From Glaciecola sp047250385 (lineage in GTDB: Bacteria > Pseudomonadota > Gammaproteobacteria > Enterobacterales > Alteromonadaceae): 64,000 nucleotides of DNA. The position numbers and the translations under genes were made by a program. The stretch covers positions 124,001 to 188,000 of the forward strand of contig NZ_JBLBVM010000056.1 of NCBI RefSeq assembly GCF_047250385.1. The letters run 5' to 3'. Under the pieces are notes generated by a model. The model was not told where the DNA came from. It did not search any database and saw nothing but the letters and a program-made list of their open reading frames with translations. How positions within the stretch are numbered: the stretch's first letter is position 1; each line of letters opens with the position of its first letter. Of this stretch, positions 45,901 to 55,147 are shown piece after piece.

Positions 45901-46410
45901 CAAGCAGTTCAAGCGCTGAAAGAAGGCAAGGAACCTTCCTTAGATGACGTTCTTGCCGCGCAAACTGAGGTTGACCTTCGTATACCCGCCCTCTTACCTG
46001 ATGATTACATCGGTGACGTTAATGCCCGACTTTCCTTGTATAAGAAATTGGCCGGATGCAAGGATCAGAATGAGATTGATGAATTTCAAATTGAACTCAT
46101 TGACCGCTTTGGTCTGCTGCCAGATAGCGCTAAAAATTTAGTAAAACAATCTGGCCTAAAACTTAGTGCTCAAAAAATCGGTATCAGAAAAATTGAAACC
46201 ACACAAACGGGTGGCCTCATTGAATTTGAGCAGACTACTAAAATTGACCCAGGATTTTTGATTCAGCTCATTCAAAAATACCCGAGCCAGTACAAGTTTG
46301 AAGGTCCAATGAAGTTGAGGTTCATGAAAAAGCTCGACAGTGCGCAGCAAAAACTGGATCATGTCCGAGAGTTACTCGATAAATTTTTAAAGGAATGCCA
46401 TGCAAGCTAA
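42901..46410 (+). CDS. mfd: Transcription-repair coupling factor Mfd
   Basis: Displaces RNA polymerase stalled at DNA lesions and recruits UvrA. The 1169-residue protein (E. coli 1148) has a UvrB-like N-terminal module (SPHQDIVSQRLETL), the RNA polymerase interaction domain around residues 490-560, and the superfamily 2 translocase with Walker A GDVGFGKTEVAMRAAY, DEEHRFG, TATPIPRTLNM and the LRGRVGR motif VI. The C-terminal Mfd-specific domain follows. Its last codons overlap csiV by 11 nt. Confidence 0.97.
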   Translation: MSNLFSVPLPKAKSLNNSNIIDHIHWGELKGASQALSIANAAKQHNGPLLVLIEDSPSAIKLEKELAFFLRKQEVHVQLFPDWETLPYDGFSPHQDIVSQRLETLYLLSKKQPGIFIVPINTLLQRLAPVDYVGQHLMYLKVGETLNTDEFKRKLEKSGYLHVSQVMTHSEFSVRGSIIDLFPMGSDQPFRIDLFDDEIDTIRYFDPESQRGLDETKEIRLLPAREFPTDKDAITRFRENYLEKFERSNTADKESIFYQVSKGTMPSGIEYYLPLFFENTSTLFDYLNDDALMLYYGDLNKGSEQFNKDLLQRYEQYRYNLARPLLSPIDLYLDTNELLTRLKQWPSAQLVDTSLPNKAGKHNFSCRPIEGIGIDLTAKNPYQAIQDAVKKAKKSAKKVIFCAESQGRKENLMDVLHKAQIFPTNSPTFEDALNETKHHVFICVGMVENSFEFSDKAKPFLFITETQLLGHKVSKRKLKDKRKATDESAIVRNLAELTEGQPVVHIDHGVGRFLGLQTLDAGGVATEYLSIAYAKNAKLYVPVSSLHLISRYSGGDPDHAPLHNLGNDTWSKAKRKAAEKVRDVAAQLLDVYAKRAAKPGYAYPIDWQDYQTFEDSFPFEETIDQKSAINAVLQDMGSPNAMDRLVCGDVGFGKTEVAMRAAYIAASSGKQVAVLVPTTLLAQQHYENFKDRFAQWPFKIEVISRFGSTKEQKAVINDLANGQADIVIGTHKLLQDDVKFKDLGLVVIDEEHRFGVRQKEKFKALRADVDILTLTATPIPRTLNMALSGMRDLSIIATPPAKRLAIKTFVQVRQNDIIREAIMREILRGGQVYFLHNEVKTIEKTALEIEEIIPEARVAIGHGQMRERELENVMNDFYHQRYNVLVCTTIVETGIDVPTANTIIMDRADHLGLAQLHQLRGRVGRSHHQAYAYLLTPHPKRMTKDAAKRLDAIASLEDLGAGFALATHDLEIRGAGELLGDDQSGQINTIGFSLYMEMLEQAVQALKEGKEPSLDDVLAAQTEVDLRIPALLPDDYIGDVNARLSLYKKLAGCKDQNEIDEFQIELIDRFGLLPDSAKNLVKQSGLKLSAQKIGIRKIETTQTGGLIEFEQTTKIDPGFLIQLIQKYPSQYKFEGPMKLRFMKKLDSAQQKLDHVRELLDKFLKECHAS

Positions 46411-47686
46411 TGCTTCAACAACTATATTAAGCATCAATTTGTGCGACTTCGGGCTGCGTCGTGTTTTGGCAACACTTAAACTTATTGGGCTGGTAAGTAT
46501 ACTAACAGCACCTATGCAGAGTATTGCTCAAGATGAAGAGGACTGGTGGTTTGATGTAGAGGTAATCGCATTTAAGCGCAACACATCTAATACTCGACTT
46601 GAGGAAGACTTTAAGTCTGCTGCTTTCACTGCATCTTCAGAAAATGCGAAAGACCTAATTAGTTTAAGTTTGTTCCAAGGTTTGAACTCTCTAGTTTATA
46701 TTCAGAACACGCTATTTGAATGCTCTTTAGACGCCAATTTATATACTTCTGAGTCATTCACTCCTGAGAATAATCCTATCGCTGCGCCAGAGGCATTTGT
46801 TGCAGAGAGCGAACAACAAAATTCGTTTGCTTCAGACTCTTTAACTTCAGATGCCATGGAAACTGAAAACTCCGAGGGCATAAATACATACCCGCCAATT
46901 GATGATGTTTTAACACCTGAAGAACGTTTTGCAATCATGTTCGATCCAAACAACTGCAGCTCAAAAAAACAAGCATTGGCTAAGAACGTCATTACATATG
47001 AAAAATCAGACAAAACCCCCGTTTATTTGGGAAGACCTACACTAAGTCAGTCAAACAATTCACATTTGTTAGCTGACGATCAATTAGCACTAATAGATTT
47101 CGCTAAAAAACTTTTTGCCCAACGGGATATAAGCCCGCTTAGCCATATCGCTTGGCGTCAACAAGTAGTTTTTGGGGAGGAGAATGCCTCATACTACCGC
47201 GTTTACGCTGGCGAAAAGTTAAAGTTACCTAAACCTGAAGTAGTGTCATATGAGGTCTTGAAAGAAAAATATGATCCTGAGATGAATAATATCATCGATC
47301 AAAATTCAGAAACGTTTTTTGCAGAACTCAAACAGCAACTTGACGAAGCAAATCCGGTAAATTGGGATAAACAAGCGGCTAAACAACAAACTGAGTCTAC
47401 TGAAACAAGCTCTATTGATGATGTATGGGAATTAGATGGTAGAGTGAAAGTCTTCTTAAATTATATCAATCGAGTCCCCTATTTACATATTGAATCAGAA
47501 TTTCAATTTCATGAAATTCAAGTGAATAGTTTTGGCGAAGCTGAAATTGAACAATACCCCTTTAAACAACGTAGACGTATTGTGAGTAAGCAAATCCACT
47601 ACTTTGACCATCCTAAAATGGGTCTTGTGATCAGGTTACAACGATACGAAAAGCTAGAAGAAGTTGAAAATGAAGATATATACTAA
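46400..47686 (+). CDS. csiV: CsiV-family peptidoglycan-binding protein
   Basis: A 428-residue secreted protein of the CsiV family (PF10972), which in Vibrio stimulates PBP1a through LpoA. Signal peptide around residues 20-43 (LKLIGLVSILTAPMQSIAQ), then WWFDVEVIAFKRN, a variable acidic middle, and the conserved C-terminal block VKVFLNYINRVPYLHIESEF...PFKQRRRIVSKQIHYFDHPKMG. The ATG overlaps the end of mfd and has AAAGGA upstream; the C-terminal end overlaps the cobalamin adenosyltransferase gene by 17 nt. A mfd-csiV-PduO chain of overlaps suggests one transcript. Confidence 0.78.
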   Translation: MQANASTTILSINLCDFGLRRVLATLKLIGLVSILTAPMQSIAQDEEDWWFDVEVIAFKRNTSNTRLEEDFKSAAFTASSENAKDLISLSLFQGLNSLVYIQNTLFECSLDANLYTSESFTPENNPIAAPEAFVAESEQQNSFASDSLTSDAMETENSEGINTYPPIDDVLTPEERFAIMFDPNNCSSKKQALAKNVITYEKSDKTPVYLGRPTLSQSNNSHLLADDQLALIDFAKKLFAQRDISPLSHIAWRQQVVFGEENASYYRVYAGEKLKLPKPEVVSYEVLKEKYDPEMNNIIDQNSETFFAELKQQLDEANPVNWDKQAAKQQTESTETSSIDDVWELDGRVKVFLNYINRVPYLHIESEFQFHEIQVNSFGEAEIEQYPFKQRRRIVSKQIHYFDHPKMGLVIRLQRYEKLEEVENEDIY

Positions 47687-48209
47687 AACCGGAGACAAAG
47701 GCACAACGCAAGTTTACACATCAGAAGTTCTGCGTTTAAGCAAAGACGATGCGATACTTGAATGCTATGGCACGATTGATGAACTTAATAGCCACGTTGG
47801 AATGCTCAATGCGCTATTGGTTGATTCAGGCCACAATAATAGTGATGCTCTTAGCGCTTCATTTATGTACGAAATTCAAAAAACTCTCTTCAGTATTGGT
47901 TTTGCCATATCTGATAAGCCACAAATTGACGCGAGCGCAACTACGATAATTGAAGAGGCTATAGACAATTTACAGCAAAATTTACCTGCTCAAACAAAGT
48001 TTATCCTGCCGGGTGGCGGTCAGCTTGCAGCACAAGCACATATTTGTAGAACGGTTGCACGAAGAGCAGAACGCAGTCTTGTTAGCGTTTCAAAGCAACA
48101 AAATGTCCCTGAGATTTGCATTCAATACTTAAACAGGCTTTCGGATTACTTTTTCGTCGCAGCTAGAGCGCTTAACTACAATTCCAATATTCCGGACATC
48201 GAGGTTTAA
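47670..48209 (+). CDS. PduO-type cob(I)alamin adenosyltransferase
   Basis: A 179-residue ATP:cob(I)alamin adenosyltransferase, supplying adenosylcobalamin. The PduO-type signature is present: KIYTKTGDKGTTQVY at the N terminus and RTVARRAERS with the catalytic Arg/Glu near residue 130. The start at MKIYTKTG is chosen over the TTG two codons upstream. Overlaps csiV. No B12-dependent mutase is visible in the window. Confidence 0.93.
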   Translation: MKIYTKTGDKGTTQVYTSEVLRLSKDDAILECYGTIDELNSHVGMLNALLVDSGHNNSDALSASFMYEIQKTLFSIGFAISDKPQIDASATTIIEEAIDNLQQNLPAQTKFILPGGGQLAAQAHICRTVARRAERSLVSVSKQQNVPEICIQYLNRLSDYFFVAARALNYNSNIPDIEV

Positions 48210-48301
48210 GGTAGTTTTTGAGGTGGTTTTTGAGCTACCTCTTATGTCCTTCAAGAATTACCTCACCTTGTATTGGCTGGGATTTTCTTTAATCACTACC
48301 A

Positions 48302-49324
48302 CTATGAAAACAGTTCATTTGCCTTATGAATGATTTTTGTACTCTCTGAATACTTCAATTTCATTTTAGGTTGGTCCAAGGTTAACTTCGTCTTGTCTTG
48401 AAGCAACAAACTATGCCAAAGTTGACTGTAAACCTTTGTTTGGCTGAGACCATCTAATACTTTCTCTGCTTCGGTGGGAGCATTGCACACCAAAACCATA
48501 TCGCATCCGGCTTCTATCGCTATCTCCGCTCGTTCCGTCACGCTACCTGCAATGCTGGCAGCTTGCATTGTCAGATCATCAGAGAAGATCACGCCTTCGA
48601 AACCAAGTTGTTTACGTAAGATCTGCTTTAGCCATACTTCTGAAAATCCCGCTGGTTTATCATCAACGTCAGAGTAAATAACGTGTGCAGGCATAATCGC
48701 GTCTACTTTTTTAGCCTTGATTAACTCAGCAAAAACGCGCATGTCTTTGGTTTGAATTTGTTCGAAACTACGACTATCAACGGGCATAGCTATGTGGCTA
48801 TCTTCGCATACCGAACCGTGACCCGGAAAGTGTTTACCCGTGCTCTTCATACCAGCCTGATGCATACCTTCTATGTACTTCGTACTTAAAGTAATTACCT
48901 CATCTACATCAGACGAAAACGCTCTGCTACCAATCACCTCACTAATACCATTGAGATCAAGTACCGGCGCATAGCTGATATCTATATCTAGTTGCATCAA
49001 TTCGTAAGCCATACAAAAGCCCATTGCATTCGCCAAACGAAATTGCTCCTGTTGCGTCACTTCATACTTTTCTATCTTAGACATTGCTGGTATTTGAGTG
49101 AAGCCGTCTCGAAATCGCTGAACACGTCCCCCTTCATGATCAACAGCAATAAGAAAAGGTTTCTTTACTGTACGGCGAATATCTTTTATTAAAGCAGATA
49201 ACTGAGCCTTTTCCGCATAGTTACGGCTAAACAGTATCAGACCACCACACAGCGGATGTTGCAGCATTTCACGTTCAATAGGAGCAAGTTCGAAGCTGTT
49301 CACATCAAGAATAACGGGTGACAT
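48302..49324 (-). CDS. nagZ: Beta-N-acetylhexosaminidase NagZ
   Basis: A 340-residue cytoplasmic GH3 glycosidase of cell-wall recycling; removes GlcNAc from anhydro-muropeptides and influences AmpC induction in relatives. Motifs: IAVDHEGGRVQRFRDGFT, KHFPGHGSVCEDSH (the GH3 His/Asp dyad) and VIFSDDLTMQA with the nucleophile Asp. Convergent with the mfd operon, divergent from the acylase gene. Neighbourhood mfd-lol-nagZ is also seen at E. coli minute 25. Confidence 0.95.
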   Translation of the reverse strand: MSPVILDVNSFELAPIEREMLQHPLCGGLILFSRNYAEKAQLSALIKDIRRTVKKPFLIAVDHEGGRVQRFRDGFTQIPAMSKIEKYEVTQQEQFRLANAMGFCMAYELMQLDIDISYAPVLDLNGISEVIGSRAFSSDVDEVITLSTKYIEGMHQAGMKSTGKHFPGHGSVCEDSHIAMPVDSRSFEQIQTKDMRVFAELIKAKKVDAIMPAHVIYSDVDDKPAGFSEVWLKQILRKQLGFEGVIFSDDLTMQAASIAGSVTERAEIAIEAGCDMVLVCNAPTEAEKVLDGLSQTKVYSQLWHSLLLQDKTKLTLDQPKMKLKYSESTKIIHKANELFS

Positions 49325-49446
49325 AATGTTCCTTTCAATTAAAAAGATAGACGAATAACTTAATTCGAGCCGGATAAAACTTGTAAGCTAAGTTGGATTC
49401 CCTTAGCCTTGACTATCATAAAGCTTAAACATAAAAAGAAAAACAA

Positions 49447-51774
49447 ATGAAGTTAATCAAATCTCTATTTATTGTCTTATTTTCCTTGGCGGCTCTCGCA
49501 TTTATCATTGTTTATTTTACGCTACTCGCGAGCCTTCCCTCTTTAGATAATGAATTTTCTTCGCCCTGGGTAAATAATCAAACGGTCATAACAAGGGATG
49601 AAATTGGTGCAGTGACCATTAATGCACAATCACATTCAGATGCTGTGTTCGCATTAGGCTATGCCCATGGACAAGATCGCTTGTTCCAAATGGACTTACT
49701 ACGTCGCAGTGCAGCCGGAGAACTTTCTGAGATTGTCGGCAACATTGCATTGAACATGGACAAAAAAGCACGCTTCCACCAATTTCGTAAAAGAGCAAAA
49801 AAAGCATTTTTTAACTTACCGAAGGGTCAACAGGCACTTTTGGAAAGCTATGCTAAAGGCGTTAATTTAGCCGTAAGTGAATACACTGCAAAGCCATTTG
49901 AATATCTACTAACCAGCACTGAATTCAAGGCATGGCTTCCAGAGGATAGCTTGTTGGTTAGTTACAGCATGTATATTGATTTACAAGGTAGCCAAGTTGA
50001 ACGAGATCTTGTCAATACTCTGATGTTAGAAAAGTATGGTTACGGTTTACTCAACTTCTTGAATATGCCTAGTCCTTATCAAGCGGCTTTGGATGGCAGT
50101 ATTGTCAGTAGTTCACCAACAGACATTCCAAACTTAAACAATGAAACAGCACACTCAGATTCAAGCGAAAATGCACAAACAAACTTGCTATCCTACAACG
50201 CGATTTCTGAACCACTCGATATAGGCAGCAATAATTGGGCTGTTACTGGCGCATTAACAGATACCGCAAGCGCAATGGTCAGCGACGATATGCATTTAGG
50301 CTTGCGCGTACCTCCTATTTGGTATCGTGCACAGTTAAACTATGTCTCTAATGACGATAAGATCAAAGTAACTGGGGTCTCCCTTCCCGGCACTCCCATC
50401 ATTATTGTTGGCTCAAATGGGAAGATCGCTTGGGGGTTTACCAATGCCAACTTAGATAACGTTGACTGGATTAGATTATCAGATGACACGCCAACCACAA
50501 CCTTAACGGAAACTATAAAGTTGAAGGATGGTGAAGAAGAATTTCTAATTGAGATGAGTCAGTATGGCCCCGTTCGTTCTATGGAAGGCAAAAAATATGC
50601 TCTGGCATGGGTTGCGCATCAAGATTATGCGGTAAACATGTATATGGGTGAAATGGCTCATACCTCAAATTTAGAGGAAGCGTTTAGCCTAGCTGACAAA
50701 GTTGGCATTCCAGTGCAAAATTTCATGTTAGCTGATGCCCAAGGGAATGCTGGGTGGCGTCCAATCGGCGCGGTAACAGCAAGAACAACACCAACTCTGT
50801 ATGCGATAGACGAAGCAGATTATTCACCACTTTGGTTACAACAAGAAGCAAACCTTCCGAGTTTCATCAACCCTAGTCATGGACGTTTATGGACAGCGAA
50901 CGCTCGTGTTGTCTCAGCTTCAGATTTTAAACGTTATGGCGACGGAGGATATGCGGTTGGAGCAAGGGGTTTACAAATTCGTGACCGCCTATTTGCCCTT
51001 CAGTCTTTTTCTGAGCAAGATTTCTACGACATTCAGTTAGATAATGAAGCAAGATTTATTTTACCGTGGCATACCAAGTTGATTGAAGTGCTAAGTAAAC
51101 AAGCAGATAAATATAGCAATGACATTCAAATACTTCAACAATGGAACAATTGCGCGTGTGCGGACTCAATAGGCTATACCCTATCCCGTCGTTATCGCTC
51201 TACTGTAATTAACTCACTGCTCGCGCCAATATACAACGAAGTAAAAAGCAGTCAATTATCACTAGGTAGTGCCTTACGTAGCGTTGAACCCGCCATTTGG
51301 CAACTATTAGATAAAGAGGCGGAAAGCTGGTTACCTTTAGGTTTTGATTCATATGACGAATTCTTAATAGCGAGTTATGAAGAAACTAAGAGTAAATTAG
51401 TTAAACAATATGATGCCAACCCAGAAACGCTGAAAGGTATTGAATGGGGTGAGGTTAACAAACTTCAGATTCAGCACCCATTCGCAGCACAGCTTGGCCC
51501 ATTAGCAGGCTTGTTGAACATGCCTGAAGTTGAAGGCTTTGGGGATAGTTATATGCCTGCAGTGCAAGCACAGAAATTTGGCGCCTCACAACGCTTAATA
51601 GTGCGGCCAGGTAATGAGGAAAACGGCATATTAACACTACCCGGTGGTCAATCTGGTCACCCCTTGTCTGAATTCTACGATGCAGGCTTTATGCAATATG
51701 CGGAAGGTAAAAACACAGCAATGCTGCCAGGGGAAGCAAGACATACGATAACTATCAAAGCGGAGCAAAAATAG
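49447..51774 (+). CDS. Penicillin acylase family N-terminal nucleophile hydrolase
   Basis: A 775-residue precursor with an N-terminal hydrophobic segment (MKLIKSLFIVLFSLAALAFIIVYF) that would export or anchor it. The alpha-subunit motif RDEIGAVTI and GYAHGQDRLFQMDLLRRSAAGELSE precedes the autocleavage site before S261 in DIGSNNWAVTG, which becomes the beta-subunit nucleophile. Substrate may be an acylated amino acid, acyl-homoserine lactone or beta-lactam; sequence alone does not say. Terminates 13 nt from a convergent lipoprotein gene. Confidence 0.9.
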   Translation: MKLIKSLFIVLFSLAALAFIIVYFTLLASLPSLDNEFSSPWVNNQTVITRDEIGAVTINAQSHSDAVFALGYAHGQDRLFQMDLLRRSAAGELSEIVGNIALNMDKKARFHQFRKRAKKAFFNLPKGQQALLESYAKGVNLAVSEYTAKPFEYLLTSTEFKAWLPEDSLLVSYSMYIDLQGSQVERDLVNTLMLEKYGYGLLNFLNMPSPYQAALDGSIVSSSPTDIPNLNNETAHSDSSENAQTNLLSYNAISEPLDIGSNNWAVTGALTDTASAMVSDDMHLGLRVPPIWYRAQLNYVSNDDKIKVTGVSLPGTPIIIVGSNGKIAWGFTNANLDNVDWIRLSDDTPTTTLTETIKLKDGEEEFLIEMSQYGPVRSMEGKKYALAWVAHQDYAVNMYMGEMAHTSNLEEAFSLADKVGIPVQNFMLADAQGNAGWRPIGAVTARTTPTLYAIDEADYSPLWLQQEANLPSFINPSHGRLWTANARVVSASDFKRYGDGGYAVGARGLQIRDRLFALQSFSEQDFYDIQLDNEARFILPWHTKLIEVLSKQADKYSNDIQILQQWNNCACADSIGYTLSRRYRSTVINSLLAPIYNEVKSSQLSLGSALRSVEPAIWQLLDKEAESWLPLGFDSYDEFLIASYEETKSKLVKQYDANPETLKGIEWGEVNKLQIQHPFAAQLGPLAGLLNMPEVEGFGDSYMPAVQAQKFGASQRLIVRPGNEENGILTLPGGQSGHPLSEFYDAGFMQYAEGKNTAMLPGEARHTITIKAEQK

Positions 51775-51786
51775 CGTTTTAAATAC

Positions 51787-52392
51787 TCAGTTTTTCAGGA
51801 TTGAAAGCTTTCCACTGCTAAGCATATAGTCACGCCACTGTGCTCTAGCCTCCTTGACGGCATCGCCTTGGAGGCCATCATCAGCAAGCAATTTAGCAGC
51901 CCGTTGTATTGCTCTATCTCGTTCACTTATGAGTAAAAGTGCTCGTTGATGCACTCCGGTTAAATAAGGATATTTTTCGATAAGATCATCGATATTTTCG
52001 AAATGCATGAAGCGCTCAACAAACTCGTCATGAAACAACTGTTTTTTCGCTTCAAACTGAATGAACATTAAGCCCTGCTTACCACTGATTTTGTTTAAAT
52101 CTCGTTGCGATAGTCGGACTTCTTTCGCCGCTGCCAACAATTGCTGTTGCCAGTCCTCCAGTGCTGCACTATCTTCATTGATTACTGCCAGCTTTATTCC
52201 AGCTTGAAAATCATCAGCATTCAGCAACTCATCTAAACTGAGTAAAGGAGTCTGTAACTCACTTTGCTGAGGTAAGGGATCGCTTGGCTTAGGGTTTTGT
52301 TCGTAGCTCTCGGGTTGGCACCCAAATAAACAGACGAAAACGCCCGCGTATAGCGAGCGTTTCACAATATTAGTCGCATTAAACCAATACAT
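51787..52392 (-). CDS. Hypothetical lipoprotein at the end of the thrS-ihfA operon
   Basis: A 201-residue lipoprotein: signal segment SLYAGVFVCLFGC with a lipobox ending at C25, then a proline/glutamine-rich linker (PKPSDPLPQQSEL) and a helical, charged domain. I do not recognise the family. It is 44 nt downstream of ihfA on the same strand with no terminator between, so it is probably read from the translation operon. The SD is weak (AGAGG about 14 nt upstream). Confidence 0.6.
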   Translation of the reverse strand: MYWFNATNIVKRSLYAGVFVCLFGCQPESYEQNPKPSDPLPQQSELQTPLLSLDELLNADDFQAGIKLAVINEDSAALEDWQQQLLAAAKEVRLSQRDLNKISGKQGLMFIQFEAKKQLFHDEFVERFMHFENIDDLIEKYPYLTGVHQRALLLISERDRAIQRAAKLLADDGLQGDAVKEARAQWRDYMLSSGKLSILKN

Positions 52393-52436
52393 TTTTTTAA
52401 AAGTAGCCTCTGTTAGCCTTCGTTAACTCTGACTAA

Positions 52437-52730
52437 CTAGTCAAGTTTAACGTTTTCAACACGGCTTTTTAGTTTTTGACCTGGTCTAAAAGTAACGACT
52501 CTGCGGGCCTTGATAGGAATATCTTCACCCGTTTTTGGGTTCCGACCTGGGCGCTCATTTTTGGTGCGCAGATCAAAGTTACCAAAGCCGGAAAGCTTTA
52601 CTTGCTCACCAGCCTCTAAACAGGATTTAATCTCTTCAAAAAACGCTTCGACTAGGTCTTTTGCGTCTCTTTTGTTTAAACCCAACTTTTCAAATAAATG
52701 TTCAGCCATTTCGGCTTTGGTTAATGCCAT
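52437..52730 (-). CDS. ihfA: Integration host factor subunit alpha
   Basis: A 97-residue DNA-bending histone-like protein with MALTKAEMAEHLFEKLGLNKRDAKDLVE, the conserved beta-arm tip PGRNPKTGE and GFGNFDLR. It pairs with IhfB, which is not in this window. It starts 4 nt after pheT, the same spacing as in E. coli. Confidence 0.96.
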   Translation of the reverse strand: MALTKAEMAEHLFEKLGLNKRDAKDLVEAFFEEIKSCLEAGEQVKLSGFGNFDLRTKNERPGRNPKTGEDIPIKARRVVTFRPGQKLKSRVENVKLD

Positions 52731-52734
52731 TCGA

Positions 52735-55122
52735 TTAATCTCTCAAAGATGCACTAAAGTTATCTTCCAGCGCTTTCACCACTATATCGACAGATTTTTG
52801 TATATCTGAATCTTCTAGTGTTCGGTCTGAGTTTTGTAACCAAATTGAAAGTGCCAAGCTTTTCTTGCCGGGCTCAATACCTTTACCTTTATAAACATCA
52901 AACAAGTTTAGGTCAATTAAATCGGTTACGCCAAGTTTTTCGATACATTTTAATACCTTACCTGTATCGACAACTTCATCTACTGTAACAGCAATATCTC
53001 TTCGATTCACTGGAAATTTAGAAATTGCTTTGATCCAAGGCAAGGATCTTGTTGAAATACTAACCAATTCTAGCTCAAAAGCAAAGGTCTTACCGTTCAA
53101 ACCTAGCCCTTTTTCTAATTTAGGATGTATTGCACCTACAAAACCGATACATTTATCACCTTTGTAGACCCCAGCACACTGACCTGGATGGAACGCAAAA
53201 TGCTTTTCAGCCTTGAATTCAATGTCTTGGGTTTCAATTCCCAATCCAATCAGTTCTTCTGTAACTGCTTTTACATCAAAAAAATCAAGTCCGGCTGATG
53301 GAATCGACCAATGTTCATTTGCAATGTTGCCCGACATGACTCCGGCAATCATTTCTTGTTGCTGAACACCAGACTTTTCGTTTGAATCTGGCATAAATCT
53401 CAGCCCAGTTTCAAACAATTTAATATTACTTTGTTGGCGCTTTAAGTTATATGACAATGCAGATAAAAGACCTGGTAATAGACTAACGCGCATAACAGAC
53501 ATATCCGCTGATATCGGATGTGGTAAAACTAATCCTTCGATATCTGGAAACATTAATGCCTGTTTCTTAGGGTCAACGAAAGAATATGTAATCGCTTCTT
53601 GAAAGCCTTGATCAACTAGTAAGTCTTTAAAACGATAAGTACTAATTCTTGCTTCGCTACTTTCGCGCATTTGTAAGCTAGCTACAGGCGCTTGATTTGG
53701 AATATTGTTGTAACCGTATACACGGGCGACTTCTTCTATTAGATCTTCTTCTATGTTCATGTCGAAGCGATACAGGGGTGCAATCACTTCCCATGCACCG
53801 TCAATGACAGTGACATTCAAACCAAGTCTATTTAAGATATCAGTAACTCTGTCTGCAGCTATATCAATACCTAACACGTGCTTAAGTCTTGATGCTCGCA
53901 ATGTAATTGAGCGTGCTTTAGGTAAATGCTCTTCACTTTTAGCTTCAACAATAGGTCCTGCGCTACCACCACAAGCTTCAACTAAGAGCTGAGTTGCTCG
54001 TTCCATTGCTTGTAACTGCAATGAAGGGTCAACACCACGTTCGTAGCGATGAGATGCATCTGTATGCAAGCCATACTGACGAGCTTTGCCCATAATTGCA
54101 TCTGGAGCGAAGAATGCACTTTCTAAGAATATATCGCTAGTCGATGAGGTAACACCGGAATGTAAGCCACCAAATATGCCAGCCATTGCCAATGCTTTCT
54201 CTGCATCAGCAATAAGCAAGGTGTTTGCTTTTAAACTTACTTCATTTTCGTCGAGTAAGGTTAGTTTCTCGCCTTCTTCAGCCATTCTCACAACAACATC
54301 ACCTGATAGTTTATTGTTGTCAAAGGCGTGCATCGGATGGCCCAGCTCGAGTAAGACATAGTTAGTCACGTCGACCACTGCATCAATACTTCGAGTGCCA
54401 CTTCTGCGCAATCTTTCTTGCATCCACAGTGGGCTAGGACGAGATAAATCAACACCTTTGATAACACGCCCTAAATAACGTGGGCAAGATTCAGGAGCTG
54501 CTAGTTGAATGCCTCGAACATCTTCAATTGACGTTTTAACAGGTTCAAATACTGGTTCAGTGACGTCCAATTGATTCAATACACCGACTTCACGAGCGAT
54601 CCCCTTCATACCAAGGCAATCTGCGCGGTTGGGCGTTAAGTCGACTTCGATACTCTTGTCATCTAAGTTTAAATACTCTCTGAAGTCTTCGCCAATTGTT
54701 GCGTCCGCAGGCAATTCGATAATACCACTATGGTCATCGCCCATGCCTAGTTCGGAAAAGCTACACAACATACCAAATGAAGGCTGTCCACGTAATTTCG
54801 CTTTCTTAATTTTGAAGTTGCCCGGTAAGACTGCGCCTACCATTGCAACCGCAACTTTAATGCCTAAACGGCAATTTGGTGCGCCACAAACGATGTCGAG
54901 TAGCTCGTCACCGCCAACGTTTATTTTTGTAACCTGTAATTTATCGGCATCTGGATGCTGTCCACATTCGACAACTTCACCTACAACTACGCCAGAAAAC
55001 TCTGCCGCTACTGCTGCAACATCGTCAACTTCAAGGCCTGCCATGCTCAATTGCTCTGACAACTCATTTGTAGATATTGCAGGATTAACCCACTCTCTTA
55101 ACCACTGTTCACTGAATTTCAT
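52735..55122 (-). CDS. pheT: Phenylalanine-tRNA ligase beta subunit
   Basis: A 795-residue subunit, the same length as E. coli PheT. An OB-fold tRNA-binding domain (GVVVGEVVECGQHPDADKLQVTK) around residues 35-150 is followed by B3/B4 editing, B5, the catalytic-like core and the C-terminal FDX-ACB domain (PVNRRDIAVTVDE). An in-frame extension upstream exists but overlaps pheS; MKFSEQWLREWVNP is the conserved start. Forms the alpha2-beta2 enzyme with PheS. Confidence 0.97.
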   Translation of the reverse strand: MKFSEQWLREWVNPAISTNELSEQLSMAGLEVDDVAAVAAEFSGVVVGEVVECGQHPDADKLQVTKINVGGDELLDIVCGAPNCRLGIKVAVAMVGAVLPGNFKIKKAKLRGQPSFGMLCSFSELGMGDDHSGIIELPADATIGEDFREYLNLDDKSIEVDLTPNRADCLGMKGIAREVGVLNQLDVTEPVFEPVKTSIEDVRGIQLAAPESCPRYLGRVIKGVDLSRPSPLWMQERLRRSGTRSIDAVVDVTNYVLLELGHPMHAFDNNKLSGDVVVRMAEEGEKLTLLDENEVSLKANTLLIADAEKALAMAGIFGGLHSGVTSSTSDIFLESAFFAPDAIMGKARQYGLHTDASHRYERGVDPSLQLQAMERATQLLVEACGGSAGPIVEAKSEEHLPKARSITLRASRLKHVLGIDIAADRVTDILNRLGLNVTVIDGAWEVIAPLYRFDMNIEEDLIEEVARVYGYNNIPNQAPVASLQMRESSEARISTYRFKDLLVDQGFQEAITYSFVDPKKQALMFPDIEGLVLPHPISADMSVMRVSLLPGLLSALSYNLKRQQSNIKLFETGLRFMPDSNEKSGVQQQEMIAGVMSGNIANEHWSIPSAGLDFFDVKAVTEELIGLGIETQDIEFKAEKHFAFHPGQCAGVYKGDKCIGFVGAIHPKLEKGLGLNGKTFAFELELVSISTRSLPWIKAISKFPVNRRDIAVTVDEVVDTGKVLKCIEKLGVTDLIDLNLFDVYKGKGIEPGKKSLALSIWLQNSDRTLEDSDIQKSVDIVVKALEDNFSASLRD

Positions 55123-55147
55123 TATTAAGCTCTTATCTAATTCTGTC

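Noticed and set aside
52510..52809. Plus-strand frame antisense to ihfA/pheT
   Set aside because: Composition is that of a reverse-complement shadow of ihfA; no SD or domain.
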